Assembly: GCA_016195115.1 (NCBI GenBank)
Contig: JACQAI010000241.1
Location: 1 to 9,925, forward strand
DNA: 9,925 nt
Origin: Pseudomonadota bacterium
GTDB lineage: Bacteria; Pseudomonadota; Alphaproteobacteria; Elsterales; Elsteraceae
Direction: 5' to 3'
Below are positions 1 to 7,069 of this stretch, piece by piece (within the stretch, counting starts at the first letter, position 1; the number at the start of each line of letters is the position of its first letter). The notes below the pieces were generated by a model that saw nothing but the letters and a program-made list of their open reading frames with translations, was not told where the DNA came from and made no database searches. Both the position numbers and the translations under genes were made by a program.

Positions 1-967
1 CCGCGTCGTCGTCGCCAGGCTCGAGCCAGAGGCCATCGAACGGCGTCCAGGCGTGGTCGCGCACGGTGCGCCGGCTGGCGACCGTGCCGGCTTCGGTGCA
101 GCCATAGATCTCGAGCAGCTCGGTCGCCAGGCGCGCCTCGACCCGGCCCGCCAGGTCGGCGTCGAGCGGCGCGGTCGCGGAGATCACCGCGTCGAGCGGC
201 GGCAGCGCGGGACCGCCGTCGGCCAACGCGCGCAAATGCACGGGGCTGGTCACCAGGACGCGCGGTCCCGGCAGCCGCGCCAGTGCCTGGCGCACGTCGT
301 CGGGATAGAGCGGCGTGCTGCTGTCGATCGCGACCGCGGCGCGCAGCGGCAGCAGGATCGTGGTCTCAAAGCCGTACATGTGGCCTTGCGGCACGGTCGC
401 AACGATCGCGGTGGTCGACGGCCCCATCAGCTTGAAGCGCTCGGCCACGGCTTCGATGCGCCGCATCAGGGTGCCCCAACGCTTGGCGTGCCCGAGCGGC
501 TCGCCGGTCGTGCCCGACGTGAAGGCGACCGCGACGATGCGGTCTGCGTCGAGGCTGCGCCCGACGCCGCGGAAGGCGGCGTCGACCGGCGCCCCGGTCA
601 GGATCTCGACCGGGATCGCGGCGCCGTCGACCGCCGTAGCGTCATCGACGAGCACCTGGCAATCGGGCTCGCCGCCCCGGAGCGCCGCCAGACGCGACGC
701 CGTCCGATCGCCCGGCAGCAGGCATACCCGGCCGTTGAGCAGGCAGGCGACGAAGCCGACCAGGAAGGCGTAGCGGTTGGCGCAGGCGTTGATCAGCGCG
801 CCGCGCGCCGGCAACCGGCGGCCCAGCGCACCGGCGTCGGCCAGGAGCTCGGCGATGGCGATCGGCCGACCGGCGTGCCAAGCGACGATCGCGTCGAGTG
901 CGCGAGTCACCAGTGGTACGCCGGTCGCGGGCTCGGCTGCGGTCGCGGCGGCCGGCGCGGTCGTCAT
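1..967 (-). CDS. AMP-dependent acyl/aryl ligase of the APE-cluster type (partial, C-terminus beyond the left edge)
   Basis: This adenylate-forming enzyme probably activates a carboxylic acid (aryl or acyl starter) as an AMP ester for loading onto the ACP encoded just upstream. About 322 N-terminal residues are present. Visible ANL-superfamily motifs are the phosphate-binding loop FTSGTTGEPLGHAKRW (residues 149-164), VPQGHMYGFE (192-201), and the adenine/Mg-binding EIYGCTEAG (286-294). The usual lysine directly after the loop proline is displaced (Lys162); I associate this with the ligases found in aryl-polyene-type clusters. The start is the ATG at 965-967, which overlaps the stop of the COG4648 gene as ATGA, indicating translational coupling. 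The C-terminal lid domain and the stop codon lie outside the window. The family call is firm; the acid substrate is unknown. Confidence 0.88.
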   Translation of the reverse strand, partial: MTTAPAAATAAEPATGVPLVTRALDAIVAWHAGRPIAIAELLADAGALGRRLPARGALINACANRYAFLVGFVACLLNGRVCLLPGDRTASRLAALRGGEPDCQVLVDDATAVDGAAIPVEILTGAPVDAAFRGVGRSLDADRIVAVAFTSGTTGEPLGHAKRWGTLMRRIEAVAERFKLMGPSTTAIVATVPQGHMYGFETTILLPLRAAVAIDSSTPLYPDDVRQALARLPGPRVLVTSPVHLRALADGGPALPPLDAVISATAPLDADLAGRVEARLATELLEIYGCTEAGTVASRRTVRDHAWTPFDGLWLEPGDDDA

Positions 968-1434
968 CGGCTGCGCAGCGACTGCAGCATGATGCGCCCG
1001 GTGTCCAACGGCGAGCCGCTCGGAAGATGCGGGAAAACCCGGGCGCGCAGCGCGTGCTCGCCGAGGAACAGCGCGACCATCAGACCGAGATTGATCAGGT
1101 TGACCGGGCCGATCCAGTCGGCCCAGCCGAGCAGCGGCAGGGCCGCCACCTCGAGCGCGCAGGCGCCGGTCACCCCGGCCCAGATGACGGTCAGACGTCG
1201 GGTGTAGCCGCGACACTCCTCCGGCAGGTGGCCGTGGTGGAGCCGGCAAAACCGCGTGATCAGCGGTTCATGACCGCGGCGCAAGGTGCGCGCGAACGTC
1301 ACCATGACGGCGGCGTAGCCGAACGCCGGCAGCACGCCGGCGAGCGTCGCGCCGTAGTCGCGCCACCAGACCGCCACAGCCAACGCCAACAGGAGCGCGC
1401 CGACGATCCGCAGGAACAGCGCGCGGCGCGACAC
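964..1434 (-). CDS. COG4648-type small integral membrane protein
   Basis: This is a 156-residue inner-membrane protein of unknown biochemical function, of the type encoded in aryl-polyene and related type II fatty-acid/polyketide loci. Four hydrophobic segments are visible, at about residues 6-23, 28-47, 80-103 and 108-128. Between the second and third sits the conserved-looking stretch FARTLRRGHEPLITR (47-61), followed by a Tyr-Thr-Arg-Arg motif near 77-80; I recognise both as typical of this family. The start is GTG at 1434, two bases after the ACP stop, and the stop overlaps the ligase start by 4 bp. It is therefore an internal operon gene, probably coupled to both neighbours. A role in membrane placement of the synthase or in export is inference. 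Confidence 0.85.
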   Translation of the reverse strand: MSRRALFLRIVGALLLALAVAVWWRDYGATLAGVLPAFGYAAVMVTFARTLRRGHEPLITRFCRLHHGHLPEECRGYTRRLTVIWAGVTGACALEVAALPLLGWADWIGPVNLINLGLMVALFLGEHALRARVFPHLPSGSPLDTGRIMLQSLRSR

Positions 1435-1436
1435 CC

Positions 1437-1748
1437 TCAGCGGGCCCGGCGACGCTGGATGTGGTCGGCGAGCGCGCGCAAGCTGGCGAAGACGCGGCGA
1501 TTGTCGGCGTCGTCCGACTTGATCTCGAAGCCGTAGGTCCGCGAGATCGCCAGCGCCAGCTCGAGCGCGTCGATCGAGTCGAGCCCCAGCCCGTCGCCGA
1601 ACAGAGCTTCGTCGGGCGCGATAGTGTCCGGGGCATCTTCGAGCCGGAGGGTCGTGACCAGGAGCTGGGCAACCTCGAGCTCCAAGGGCGTCAGGGCGGT
1701 CTCGTCGCCCGCCGCCGCGTCGTGTGGATCGGTCAGAATCGTCGCCAT
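1437..1748 (-). CDS. Acyl carrier protein
   Basis: This is a 103-residue stand-alone ACP that carries the growing acyl chain on a 4'-phosphopantetheine arm. The attachment site is Ser58 in the motif GDGLGLDSIDALELA (residues 51-65). Helix I (about 21-36, LELEVAQLLVTTLRLE) and the acidic recognition helix after Ser58 are both apparent. The DSID form, rather than the DSLD of primary AcpP, together with the long N-terminal leader of about 20 residues, fits the specialised ACPs of aryl-polyene-like clusters. The ATG at 1746-1748 has no clear Shine-Dalgarno sequence; a short, relatively AT-rich patch precedes it. The gene follows a 90-bp gap after the lipoprotein gene, the largest gap in this block, and runs almost directly into the COG4648 gene. 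Confidence 0.93.
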   Translation of the reverse strand: MATILTDPHDAAAGDETALTPLELEVAQLLVTTLRLEDAPDTIAPDEALFGDGLGLDSIDALELALAISRTYGFEIKSDDADNRRVFASLRALADHIQRRRAR

Positions 1749-1838
1749 CGAGACTATGTGCCTAGGTCAAATGAAACCGTTGCGCTCGGCCGCCGGCACA
1801 CCCCGCGGGCGGCCACGCGACGGGCCGGTGCCGGGCGA

Positions 1839-3092
1839 TCAGCGGCCCCGGAGGCCCGCCAGCGCGGCGTCGGTCGCCGCCCCGTCACGCTCCAGGCTGT
1901 TGAAGTAACTATCATAAAACGCCTGGAGTTGGTGGCGGTTCGGAGTGGTGGTCGGCTCCACGGTATTATAGCGACGCGTGTGGGCACGCCGATAGACCTC
2001 CGCGAAGTGGCGTAGGTTGGCCGCCAGGTCGATGTAGCGCGGCTCGGCGAACATGGCGCGAAGGCGCGGCTCGTAGCCGCCGAACACCGGCTCGTCGTAG
2101 AAAATCAGGCTGAGGTCGGTGTCGTAGACGTCGTTGTCGCGGATCACCGGCTGGAACGACGCCAGCGCGCCCGGCGCGGTCGGCACGACGCCATCGGCGA
2201 GCACGGCCGCGCGCGCCGCCGGGTCGCCGTACAGCGCCGCGGGATCGTCGAGCGGCAGGTCGTTGGTCCGCCGGAGCAGGTTGACGAGCTCGTTCTTGGG
2301 CACCGGGAAGTCGAACGCCGAGATCAGCACGAAGCGATCGGTCTCCCAGGGCTCCCAGATGCCGACGGCGCTCAGCGCGTTGTGGATGGTGTGCGAGCAG
2401 TTGTTGGCCAGCACGCTCCATTCGTAGGTCTTGCGGCCGTCGCGGTAGGGCGCGTTGAGGTCGTTGAGGAAGCCGACGACGCGGCCCATGCGCGCGCGCG
2501 ACAGCGGCACGCGGGCGCAGTAGCGGTCGCGTGCGAAACCGACGGCGTAGTCGGTGCCGATCGAGACTTCGTACATCCAATCCCGGCGCGCCGTGCCGGG
2601 CGGCATGTCGTCGAATACGACGTCGTGGAACTGCACGCCGTCGAGCACGCCTTGGGCCTGGGCCGCCTCCTGGGCGCGCCGATAGGCGAGCCGGGTCAGC
2701 CGCTCGGTCGGACCGAGGTCGCCGCCGTAGAAGAAATCGCGGCCCTCGACCGCGACCCAATTGGCGTTGCGGTAGTGTGCATTGACCGAGAGACCGACGC
2801 CCTGGCCCTCCGCCGGCGCGCCGTCGCACAGCTTGACCGTCGGATAGTTGGCGCCGCGGTCGCGGCAGACGCCGTTCAGGTACAGGACCGCGTGGCCGCC
2901 CGGGCCGCCGCGGATGTCGGCGCCGAAGCCCGGCTTCTTCTGGATCTGCGACACCGCGCAGACCTCGGCGTAGTAGGGATAGAGCGCGACGTATTGGGCC
3001 TCGTTGCTCGCCACGATGTCGGGCGGCTTCATACCGGCACAGCCGGCGAGCACTGCCGCGAGCATGACTGCCTCGAGTACGCGCCAGCGCAT
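1839..3092 (-). CDS. Lipoprotein with permuted papain-like (Lnb/NlpC-P60-like) His...NNC signature, function unknown
   Basis: This is a 417-residue predicted lipoprotein. A short basic N-terminus and hydrophobic stretch lead to the lipobox LAGC, with Cys18 as the lipidated residue. Beyond that I do not recognise a named family with certainty. GGHAVLYL (His67) and ANNCSHTIHNAL (Cys232) resemble the histidine and cysteine boxes of circularly permuted papain-like proteins such as Lnb/DUF4105-type domains, where His precedes Cys; this is inference. Several further cysteines (45, 76, 89, 192) could form disulfides in the periplasm. I chose the ATG at 3090-3092 because AGGAGG lies four bases upstream; the TTG at 3108-3110 would add six residues over that RBS. 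Its place between the exporter and the ACP suggests an envelope role in handling the cluster's product. Confidence 0.8.
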   Translation of the reverse strand: MRWRVLEAVMLAAVLAGCAGMKPPDIVASNEAQYVALYPYYAEVCAVSQIQKKPGFGADIRGGPGGHAVLYLNGVCRDRGANYPTVKLCDGAPAEGQGVGLSVNAHYRNANWVAVEGRDFFYGGDLGPTERLTRLAYRRAQEAAQAQGVLDGVQFHDVVFDDMPPGTARRDWMYEVSIGTDYAVGFARDRYCARVPLSRARMGRVVGFLNDLNAPYRDGRKTYEWSVLANNCSHTIHNALSAVGIWEPWETDRFVLISAFDFPVPKNELVNLLRRTNDLPLDDPAALYGDPAARAAVLADGVVPTAPGALASFQPVIRDNDVYDTDLSLIFYDEPVFGGYEPRLRAMFAEPRYIDLAANLRHFAEVYRRAHTRRYNTVEPTTTPNRHQLQAFYDSYFNSLERDGAATDAALAGLRGR

Positions 3093-3096
3093 CCAG

Positions 3097-3102
3097 CCTC
3101 CT
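3097..3102 (-). promoter_or_regulatory. Ribosome binding site of the lipoprotein gene
   Basis: AGGAGG on the minus strand, four bases before ATG 3090-3092. It decides this start over the in-frame TTG at 3108-3110, which would place the site inside the coding sequence. Confidence 0.75.
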
Positions 3103-3112
3103 GCCGCCAAAT

Positions 3113-3153
3113 GCCCTCACCCTTCCCGCGCGGCGCGCGGACCGGGTGAGGGC
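3113..3153. repeat. REP-like palindrome forming the 3' end of the MMPL gene
   Basis: Perfect 10-bp arms GCCCTCACCC (3113-3122) and GGGTGAGGGC (3144-3153) enclose a second stem, CCGCGC (3126-3131) with GCGCGG (3135-3140), around a GGC loop. Short unpaired tracts separate the two stems. This nested GC-rich design resembles the dispersed palindromic repeats common in alphaproteobacterial genomes; dispersal cannot be tested in one window. It encodes the final dozen residues of the exporter and holds its TGA stop. In the transcript it would fold 11 bp upstream of the lipoprotein RBS, so it may act as an mRNA-processing or stability element, or as a partial intra-operon terminator. There is no T-tract. 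Confidence 0.75.
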
Positions 3154-5501
3154 GTCCAGCTCGCCGAGAATATCAGACAAATGAACGTACCAATCGCCAC
3201 CGTGGTGCCGATGCCGTGCAGCACCGGGATGCTCGACACCGCGAGCACGCCGAAGCCGACGACGGTGCAGAGATTGGCCAGCACAACCGCGGAGACGGTG
3301 CGCCCCGACGCCGTGTCGTCGCGCTCGAGGCGCTCGAGGCGCTCGAAAAACAGGCAGTAATTCGAGCCGACGGCGACCACCAGCAGCAGCCCGAACAGGT
3401 TGAAGATCGACAGCCGGCCGCCCAGGCTGAGCAGCGCCGCGGTCACCAGGACGGCGCCGACCAGCGGCGCCACGACCGCCCAGACCCGACGCCGCGACCG
3501 CAGGGTGACCGCCAGCAGCACCACGATCGCGCCGGCGCCGAGCAGCGCCAGCCACAGCGCCTCGTCGCGGTAGAGCGCGAGCAGCCGATCGGACTCGTGC
3601 TTCAAGTCGAGGTAGCTGACGTCCGGCTCGCGCCACGCCGCGACGGCTTGCGCGAGGCGCGCGGGATCGGCGACCTCGCGCAACGGCATCAGGGCGACCC
3701 AGCCGCCGCCTTGAGGCGCCGGGCGCTCGAACAGCAGCGAGTCGAGCCGGAGACCGAGGCCGGTGTCGCGCAGGTCGTCGCGCCCGAGCAGCGCCTGCAA
3801 CCGCGCCGCCGCGACGTCGGCGAGGAACGGGGCGAACACCGCGGCGCGGAACGGCAAGCCGGCCAGGGCATGGTCGAGATCGGCGCGCAAGACGGCCGGC
3901 TCGGGCAGCGCCGCCTGGCGCGCGCGCTGGGTGGCCCGGCTGGGCAGATAGCGCGCCGGCGCATCGAAGCCGGCGAGCGTGCCGTCGGCGATCAGCGGCG
4001 CCAGGCGCGCGGCCAACCGCTCGGTGTGCGTCAGCGCGGTCTCCTGGTCCGTCGCGTCGACCATCAGGAGGTGGCGCACGTCGGGGGCGCCGCTGGCGCG
4101 GCGCAGCGCCTGGTCGAGCCGTTGCTCGGCGATCGGCACCGGGTTGAGGCTGGCGAGCTCCTCCTGCCACAGCCGGCCGTGCTGCGCCGCCAGCACGCCG
4201 AGCGCCAGCAGCGCGACGGCGGCGAGCGGCACGCGCAAGCGTGCCGCGCCGCCCAGCAGCGCCGGCCAAGACGGCATGAGGCGGCCAAGCGGCGGCACCG
4301 CGACGCCGCGCGGCACCACGACCGGCAGGATCCAGCGCATCACCGCGGCGGCGACCACCAGCCCCGCGATGGTGAACAGCCCGAGCTGCGCGAAGCCCGT
4401 GAAGCTGGAGAACAACATCGCGGCGAAGCCGCAGATCGAGGTCAGCACGCCGAGCCGCAGGGTCGGCCAGATGCGCGGCACGGTCGCGGCGGTGGCGGCG
4501 CCGGGCGCCGTCTGGGTGAACAGGTAGATCGCGTAGTCGACCGCCTCGCCGATCAAGGTCACGCCGAACCCGAGCGTGATGCCGTGCACGTAGCCGAACC
4601 CGAGCCCGACCGCGGCGACCCCGGCGAGCGCGCCGCTCGCCACCGGCAGAAAGGCGAGCGGCAGCAGCCGCGGCGCACGATAGGCGAGCAGCAGCAGCCC
4701 GGCGACCAGGCCGGTCGCCAGCATCGACAGCCGCGACACCTCCGCCTTCATGGCGGCGCGTGCGCGCACCGCGAACACCCCCGGGCCGCTGGTGAGCAGC
4801 CGCGCCGCATCGGCGCCGGGCACGTCCGGGCGGGCGCTGGCCAGCGCCTGGTCGATCACCGCGAGCGCAAGCGCTTGGCCGTCGAGGTCGAAGCCGGCGG
4901 CGCGCGTCTGCGCCACCAGGAGGGCACGGCTGCCGTCGGCCTCCGGGGTGGGCGCCAGCCAGACGCCGTCGCGCGTCGGCGGCCCCGCCTCGCCGGTCAG
5001 CCGCTCGATCAGGACCAAGATCTCGCCGGTCGGATCGTGCGGCAGGCCCTGCTTGATCAACGGCGCGGCGCTCGAGCCGAGCAGGCCGAGGTCGCGCTCG
5101 AGCGCGCGCCGCAGCTCGGGCACGGAGAAATGCGCGGCGTCGACCGCCGGGCTCAGGAGATAGCGGTTGCGCCACAGGAAGTCGCGGTCGGCGGCGAGGC
5201 CGGCGTCCTCGCCGTTGCCGACGAAGGCAAGCTCGGGCGCGGCGCGCAGGCGCGCGGCCAACGCCTTGCTGAGCCGCGCCAGGGTCGCGGGCTCGGCGCC
5301 CTCGAGCGCGACCAGGATCAGGCGCGAGACCACACCGTTGCGCAGCTGGTCGACCAGGATCTGCTGGCCTTGCGCCGGCGCGCGCGGCAGGAACGCCGAC
5401 ATGTCGGTGCTGAACTCGGTGCGCCCCACCACGACGATCGCGACGGCGACGCCCCCCAGCCACAGCGCGATCGCGCGGACGTCGCGCGCCGTCACGCGCA
5501 T
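3117..5501 (-). CDS. MMPL/RND-superfamily exporter (COG4258-like)
   Basis: This is a 794-residue proton-driven inner-membrane exporter, expected to move a lipid-like or polyene product from the ACP machinery towards the periplasm. It has the classical duplicated RND layout. TM1 (about 11-27) is followed by a large periplasmic domain (28-258) and a TM bundle (259-395); TM7 (424-440) is followed by a second periplasmic domain and the final TM bundle (648-780). The first half carries GEAVDYAIYLF with Asp322, the expected proton-relay residue. The equivalent place in the second half reads VGSNYCLFFERL, with Asn714. It starts 18 bp after the LolA-like stop. The C-terminal residues TPSPGPRAAREG (783-794) are encoded by the palindrome at 3113-3153 and are probably an acquired tail. 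Confidence 0.93.
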   Translation of the reverse strand: MRVTARDVRAIALWLGGVAVAIVVVGRTEFSTDMSAFLPRAPAQGQQILVDQLRNGVVSRLILVALEGAEPATLARLSKALAARLRAAPELAFVGNGEDAGLAADRDFLWRNRYLLSPAVDAAHFSVPELRRALERDLGLLGSSAAPLIKQGLPHDPTGEILVLIERLTGEAGPPTRDGVWLAPTPEADGSRALLVAQTRAAGFDLDGQALALAVIDQALASARPDVPGADAARLLTSGPGVFAVRARAAMKAEVSRLSMLATGLVAGLLLLAYRAPRLLPLAFLPVASGALAGVAAVGLGFGYVHGITLGFGVTLIGEAVDYAIYLFTQTAPGAATAATVPRIWPTLRLGVLTSICGFAAMLFSSFTGFAQLGLFTIAGLVVAAAVMRWILPVVVPRGVAVPPLGRLMPSWPALLGGAARLRVPLAAVALLALGVLAAQHGRLWQEELASLNPVPIAEQRLDQALRRASGAPDVRHLLMVDATDQETALTHTERLAARLAPLIADGTLAGFDAPARYLPSRATQRARQAALPEPAVLRADLDHALAGLPFRAAVFAPFLADVAAARLQALLGRDDLRDTGLGLRLDSLLFERPAPQGGGWVALMPLREVADPARLAQAVAAWREPDVSYLDLKHESDRLLALYRDEALWLALLGAGAIVVLLAVTLRSRRRVWAVVAPLVGAVLVTAALLSLGGRLSIFNLFGLLLVVAVGSNYCLFFERLERLERDDTASGRTVSAVVLANLCTVVGFGVLAVSSIPVLHGIGTTVAIGTFICLIFSASWTPSPGPRAAREG

Positions 5502-5519
5502 GACATCACCGCGCCCGGC

Positions 5520-6101
5520 TCACGGCGGATCTTCCATGACGATCAGCTCGGCGCGATCGCCGCCGCTTTCTTGGGTCTCGACGGTATGGATCGACGCCGC
5601 CGCGCCGGTGATGCGGATCGACGACACAAGCTGCTTGAGCGCCGGGTCCTTGGGCTCGAGCCGCACGGTCCACGATGCGGCAGCGCCCTCGAGGCCGAGC
5701 GTGTAGTAGCGCTCGAGCGCCGGCCGGTCGCCCGCCAGCATGCCGCGGATGCTCTCGATGAACGCGCCGATCTCGGGCCGCGCCGACAGTGCAAAGCTGT
5801 TGCGGATGCCGTCGGGGCCTTGGTCGATGGTGACACGGTCGCCGTCGATCGCGAGCCGCTCGGGACGCGGCGACAAGGTCACCTTCTCGAGCTTGTCGGG
5901 CGCGGTGTAGGCGAGCGTGCCGGTGCTGCGCAGCGGCTCGCTCAGCATGGCGAGATGCCGCCGCTCGACGAAATGCGCGCGCGACGACTTGACCGCCTGG
6001 AAGCCGGCCATCAACTGGGCGACGCCCCACGCCTCGGCGGCGGCGGGCGCGACGCCCGCCGCCGCGAGCGCGACGATCAAGATCCAGAGGCGCGGCGCCA
6101 T
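5520..6101 (-). CDS. LolA-like periplasmic outer-membrane lipoprotein carrier-family protein
   Basis: This is a 193-residue secreted protein of the LolA superfamily, COG2834-like. It is the version encoded next to MMPL exporters in aryl-polyene-type clusters rather than the housekeeping LolA. The N-terminus (MAPRLWILIVALAAAGVAPAAAEA) is a Sec signal peptide with likely cleavage near residues 20-22. The mature region begins with a typical segment, FVERRHLAMLSEPLRSTGTL (44-63), followed by APDKLEK (67-73), where these proteins form the first strands of the hydrophobic half-barrel. It probably shuttles a hydrophobic product from the exporter across the periplasm. The ATG at 6099-6101 has only a weak RBS. 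It lies 27 bp after the NIPSNAP stop, so transcription may be continuous from the upstream genes. Confidence 0.87.
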   Translation of the reverse strand: MAPRLWILIVALAAAGVAPAAAEAWGVAQLMAGFQAVKSSRAHFVERRHLAMLSEPLRSTGTLAYTAPDKLEKVTLSPRPERLAIDGDRVTIDQGPDGIRNSFALSARPEIGAFIESIRGMLAGDRPALERYYTLGLEGAAASWTVRLEPKDPALKQLVSSIRITGAAASIHTVETQESGGDRAELIVMEDPP

Positions 6102-6128
6102 CCGGTTGGACGGGCGTATCGGTCGGCG

Positions 6129-6452
6129 CTACTGCACGGTCGATTTCGGGGTCGCGACGATCCGGGTGATGACCATCTTCGAGCGATCGAGATATTCCGG
6201 CACGCGCGGCGAGATCTTGGTCTTCCAGTGATCGGTCTCGTAGACCGCCTTGTAGAGCGCCTCGCGCTGGGCCTCGCTCTCGAAACGGCGCATCCAGACG
6301 TAAACCGAGGCATCGGTTTCGCCGCGGAAGCTGCCGCAGATCACCATGCCCTTGGCGACCTGGAACGGAATGATCTCCTCCTCCATGATCTTGACCCACT
6401 CGGCCATCCGGCCGGGCAGCACGTGGTACTGGCGCAGTTCGTAGAAGGCCAT
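6129..6452 (-). CDS. NIPSNAP-family protein
   Basis: This is a 107-residue protein with the dimeric alpha+beta ferredoxin-like (NIPSNAP) pattern. It opens with FYELRQYHVLPGRMAEW (3-19), followed by a helix ending in IIPFQVAKGMVICGSF and the strand ASVYVWMRRFESEAQREALYKAVY (48-71). No signal peptide or membrane segment is visible, so it is cytoplasmic. The biochemical role of bacterial NIPSNAPs is mostly unknown. The ATG at 6450-6452 is preceded by GAGAGGAG at good spacing. It lies 33 bp after the DinB-fold gene and 27 bp before the LolA-like gene. Whether it belongs functionally with the polyene-like block or is only co-transcribed cannot be decided here. Confidence 0.9.
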   Translation of the reverse strand: MAFYELRQYHVLPGRMAEWVKIMEEEIIPFQVAKGMVICGSFRGETDASVYVWMRRFESEAQREALYKAVYETDHWKTKISPRVPEYLDRSKMVITRIVATPKSTVQ

Positions 6453-6485
6453 CGCGCGTCTCCTCTCCCTTGGGATTGGCTGAAA

Positions 6486-6992
6486 TTAGCGCACGCCGGT
6501 GGCGGCGACAAAGTCGGGAATGTCGGTGCTCGGGTTCTTAGCCGGGACTTGGAAGAACAGGTCGGCGACCCAGCCGCGGTGATAGCTGCCGTGGTTGACG
6601 ACGTGGGTGAGCATGTCGGCGCGCGTCATCTGTCCGGCGACGCCGGAGATGAATTTGAACGCCACGACCTCGTCGAGCGCGGCGTCGGATTGCGCCGCGG
6701 CGTAGTCGCGGTACCAGCGGTGCGTCGCTTGTTGCGCCGCCCACAGCTCGGCGAGATCGGCGTGCAGCAGGAGATTGCGTGCTTTGAACCCATGGTCGCG
6801 GCCTTCGAGGTGGGCCTGCCACACCCGGTCGATCAGATAGTTGTGGTTCAAGGTGCCGACGATGGTCTTGAACAACGTTGGCCGCTCCTTCACGGCTTCG
6901 CCGGGCGGCAGTGCCGCGACCGCGTCGAAGGTCTGCTGGTCGGCCCAGGCGCGGTAGTGGATGAGCCGGCGGATCGTGCGCGCGTCTGCCAT
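6486..6992 (-). CDS. DinB-fold (DinB/DfrB family) putative metal-dependent protein
   Basis: This is a 168-residue four-helix-bundle protein of the DinB family (COG2318-like). The three-histidine metal site is visible: His50 in TLNHNYLIDRVW, and His134 plus His138 in HVVNHGSYHRGW. The N-terminal helix IHYRAWADQQTFD (11-23) is also typical. Relatives include thiol-dependent S-transferases that use bacillithiol or mycothiol, but most members have no assigned substrate. I chose the ATG at 6990-6992 because AGAGGG precedes it by seven bases; the longer frame running to 7142 would overlap the divergent gene and encodes low-complexity Arg-rich sequence. It is the first gene of the minus-strand set and is divergent from the selenoprotein gene. 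Confidence 0.9.
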   Translation of the reverse strand: MADARTIRRLIHYRAWADQQTFDAVAALPPGEAVKERPTLFKTIVGTLNHNYLIDRVWQAHLEGRDHGFKARNLLLHADLAELWAAQQATHRWYRDYAAAQSDAALDEVVAFKFISGVAGQMTRADMLTHVVNHGSYHRGWVADLFFQVPAKNPSTDIPDFVAATGVR

Positions 6993-7022
6993 GATGGTTC
7001 CCTCTGCTTGGCGCCGCCGACA

Positions 7023-7049
7023 GTGGCATGCGCGCGCGGATCGTGCCAC
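7023..7049. promoter_or_regulatory. Dyad in the divergent intergenic region (possible operator)
   Basis: GTGGCA (7023-7028) and TGCCAC (7044-7049) form a 6-bp inverted repeat with a 15-bp spacer. It sits in the middle of the 77 bp between the divergent DinB-fold and MerB-like genes, where a shared regulator could bind. No convincing -35/-10 pair is visible in this GC-rich region, and a 6-bp dyad could arise by chance. Confidence 0.25.
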
Positions 7050-7058
7050 CCTGGCGGC

Positions 7059-7064
7059 GGGAGG
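7059..7064 (+). promoter_or_regulatory. Ribosome binding site of the MerB-like selenoprotein gene
   Basis: GGGAGG lies five bases before ATG 7070-7072. It supports this start over the in-frame ATG at 7028, which has no such site and would add an unrelated 14-residue leader. Confidence 0.75.
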
Positions 7065-7069
7065 ATCGG

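Noticed and set aside
1788..1814. 7-bp inverted repeat GGCCGCC/GGCGGCC in the gap before the ACP gene
   Set aside because: A 7-bp GC-only stem with a 13-nt loop and no T-tract is expected by chance at this GC content; no terminator or operator can be claimed.
1966..5463. 1165-codon open frame on the minus strand
   Set aside because: Arg/Ala-rich shadow, out of frame with the exporter and lipoprotein genes that show clear family motifs.
7028..7069. Upstream ATG at 7028 as start of the MerB-like gene
   Set aside because: No RBS in front of it, and the extra residues are Arg/Pro-rich. GGGAGG at 7059-7064 fits ATG 7070.
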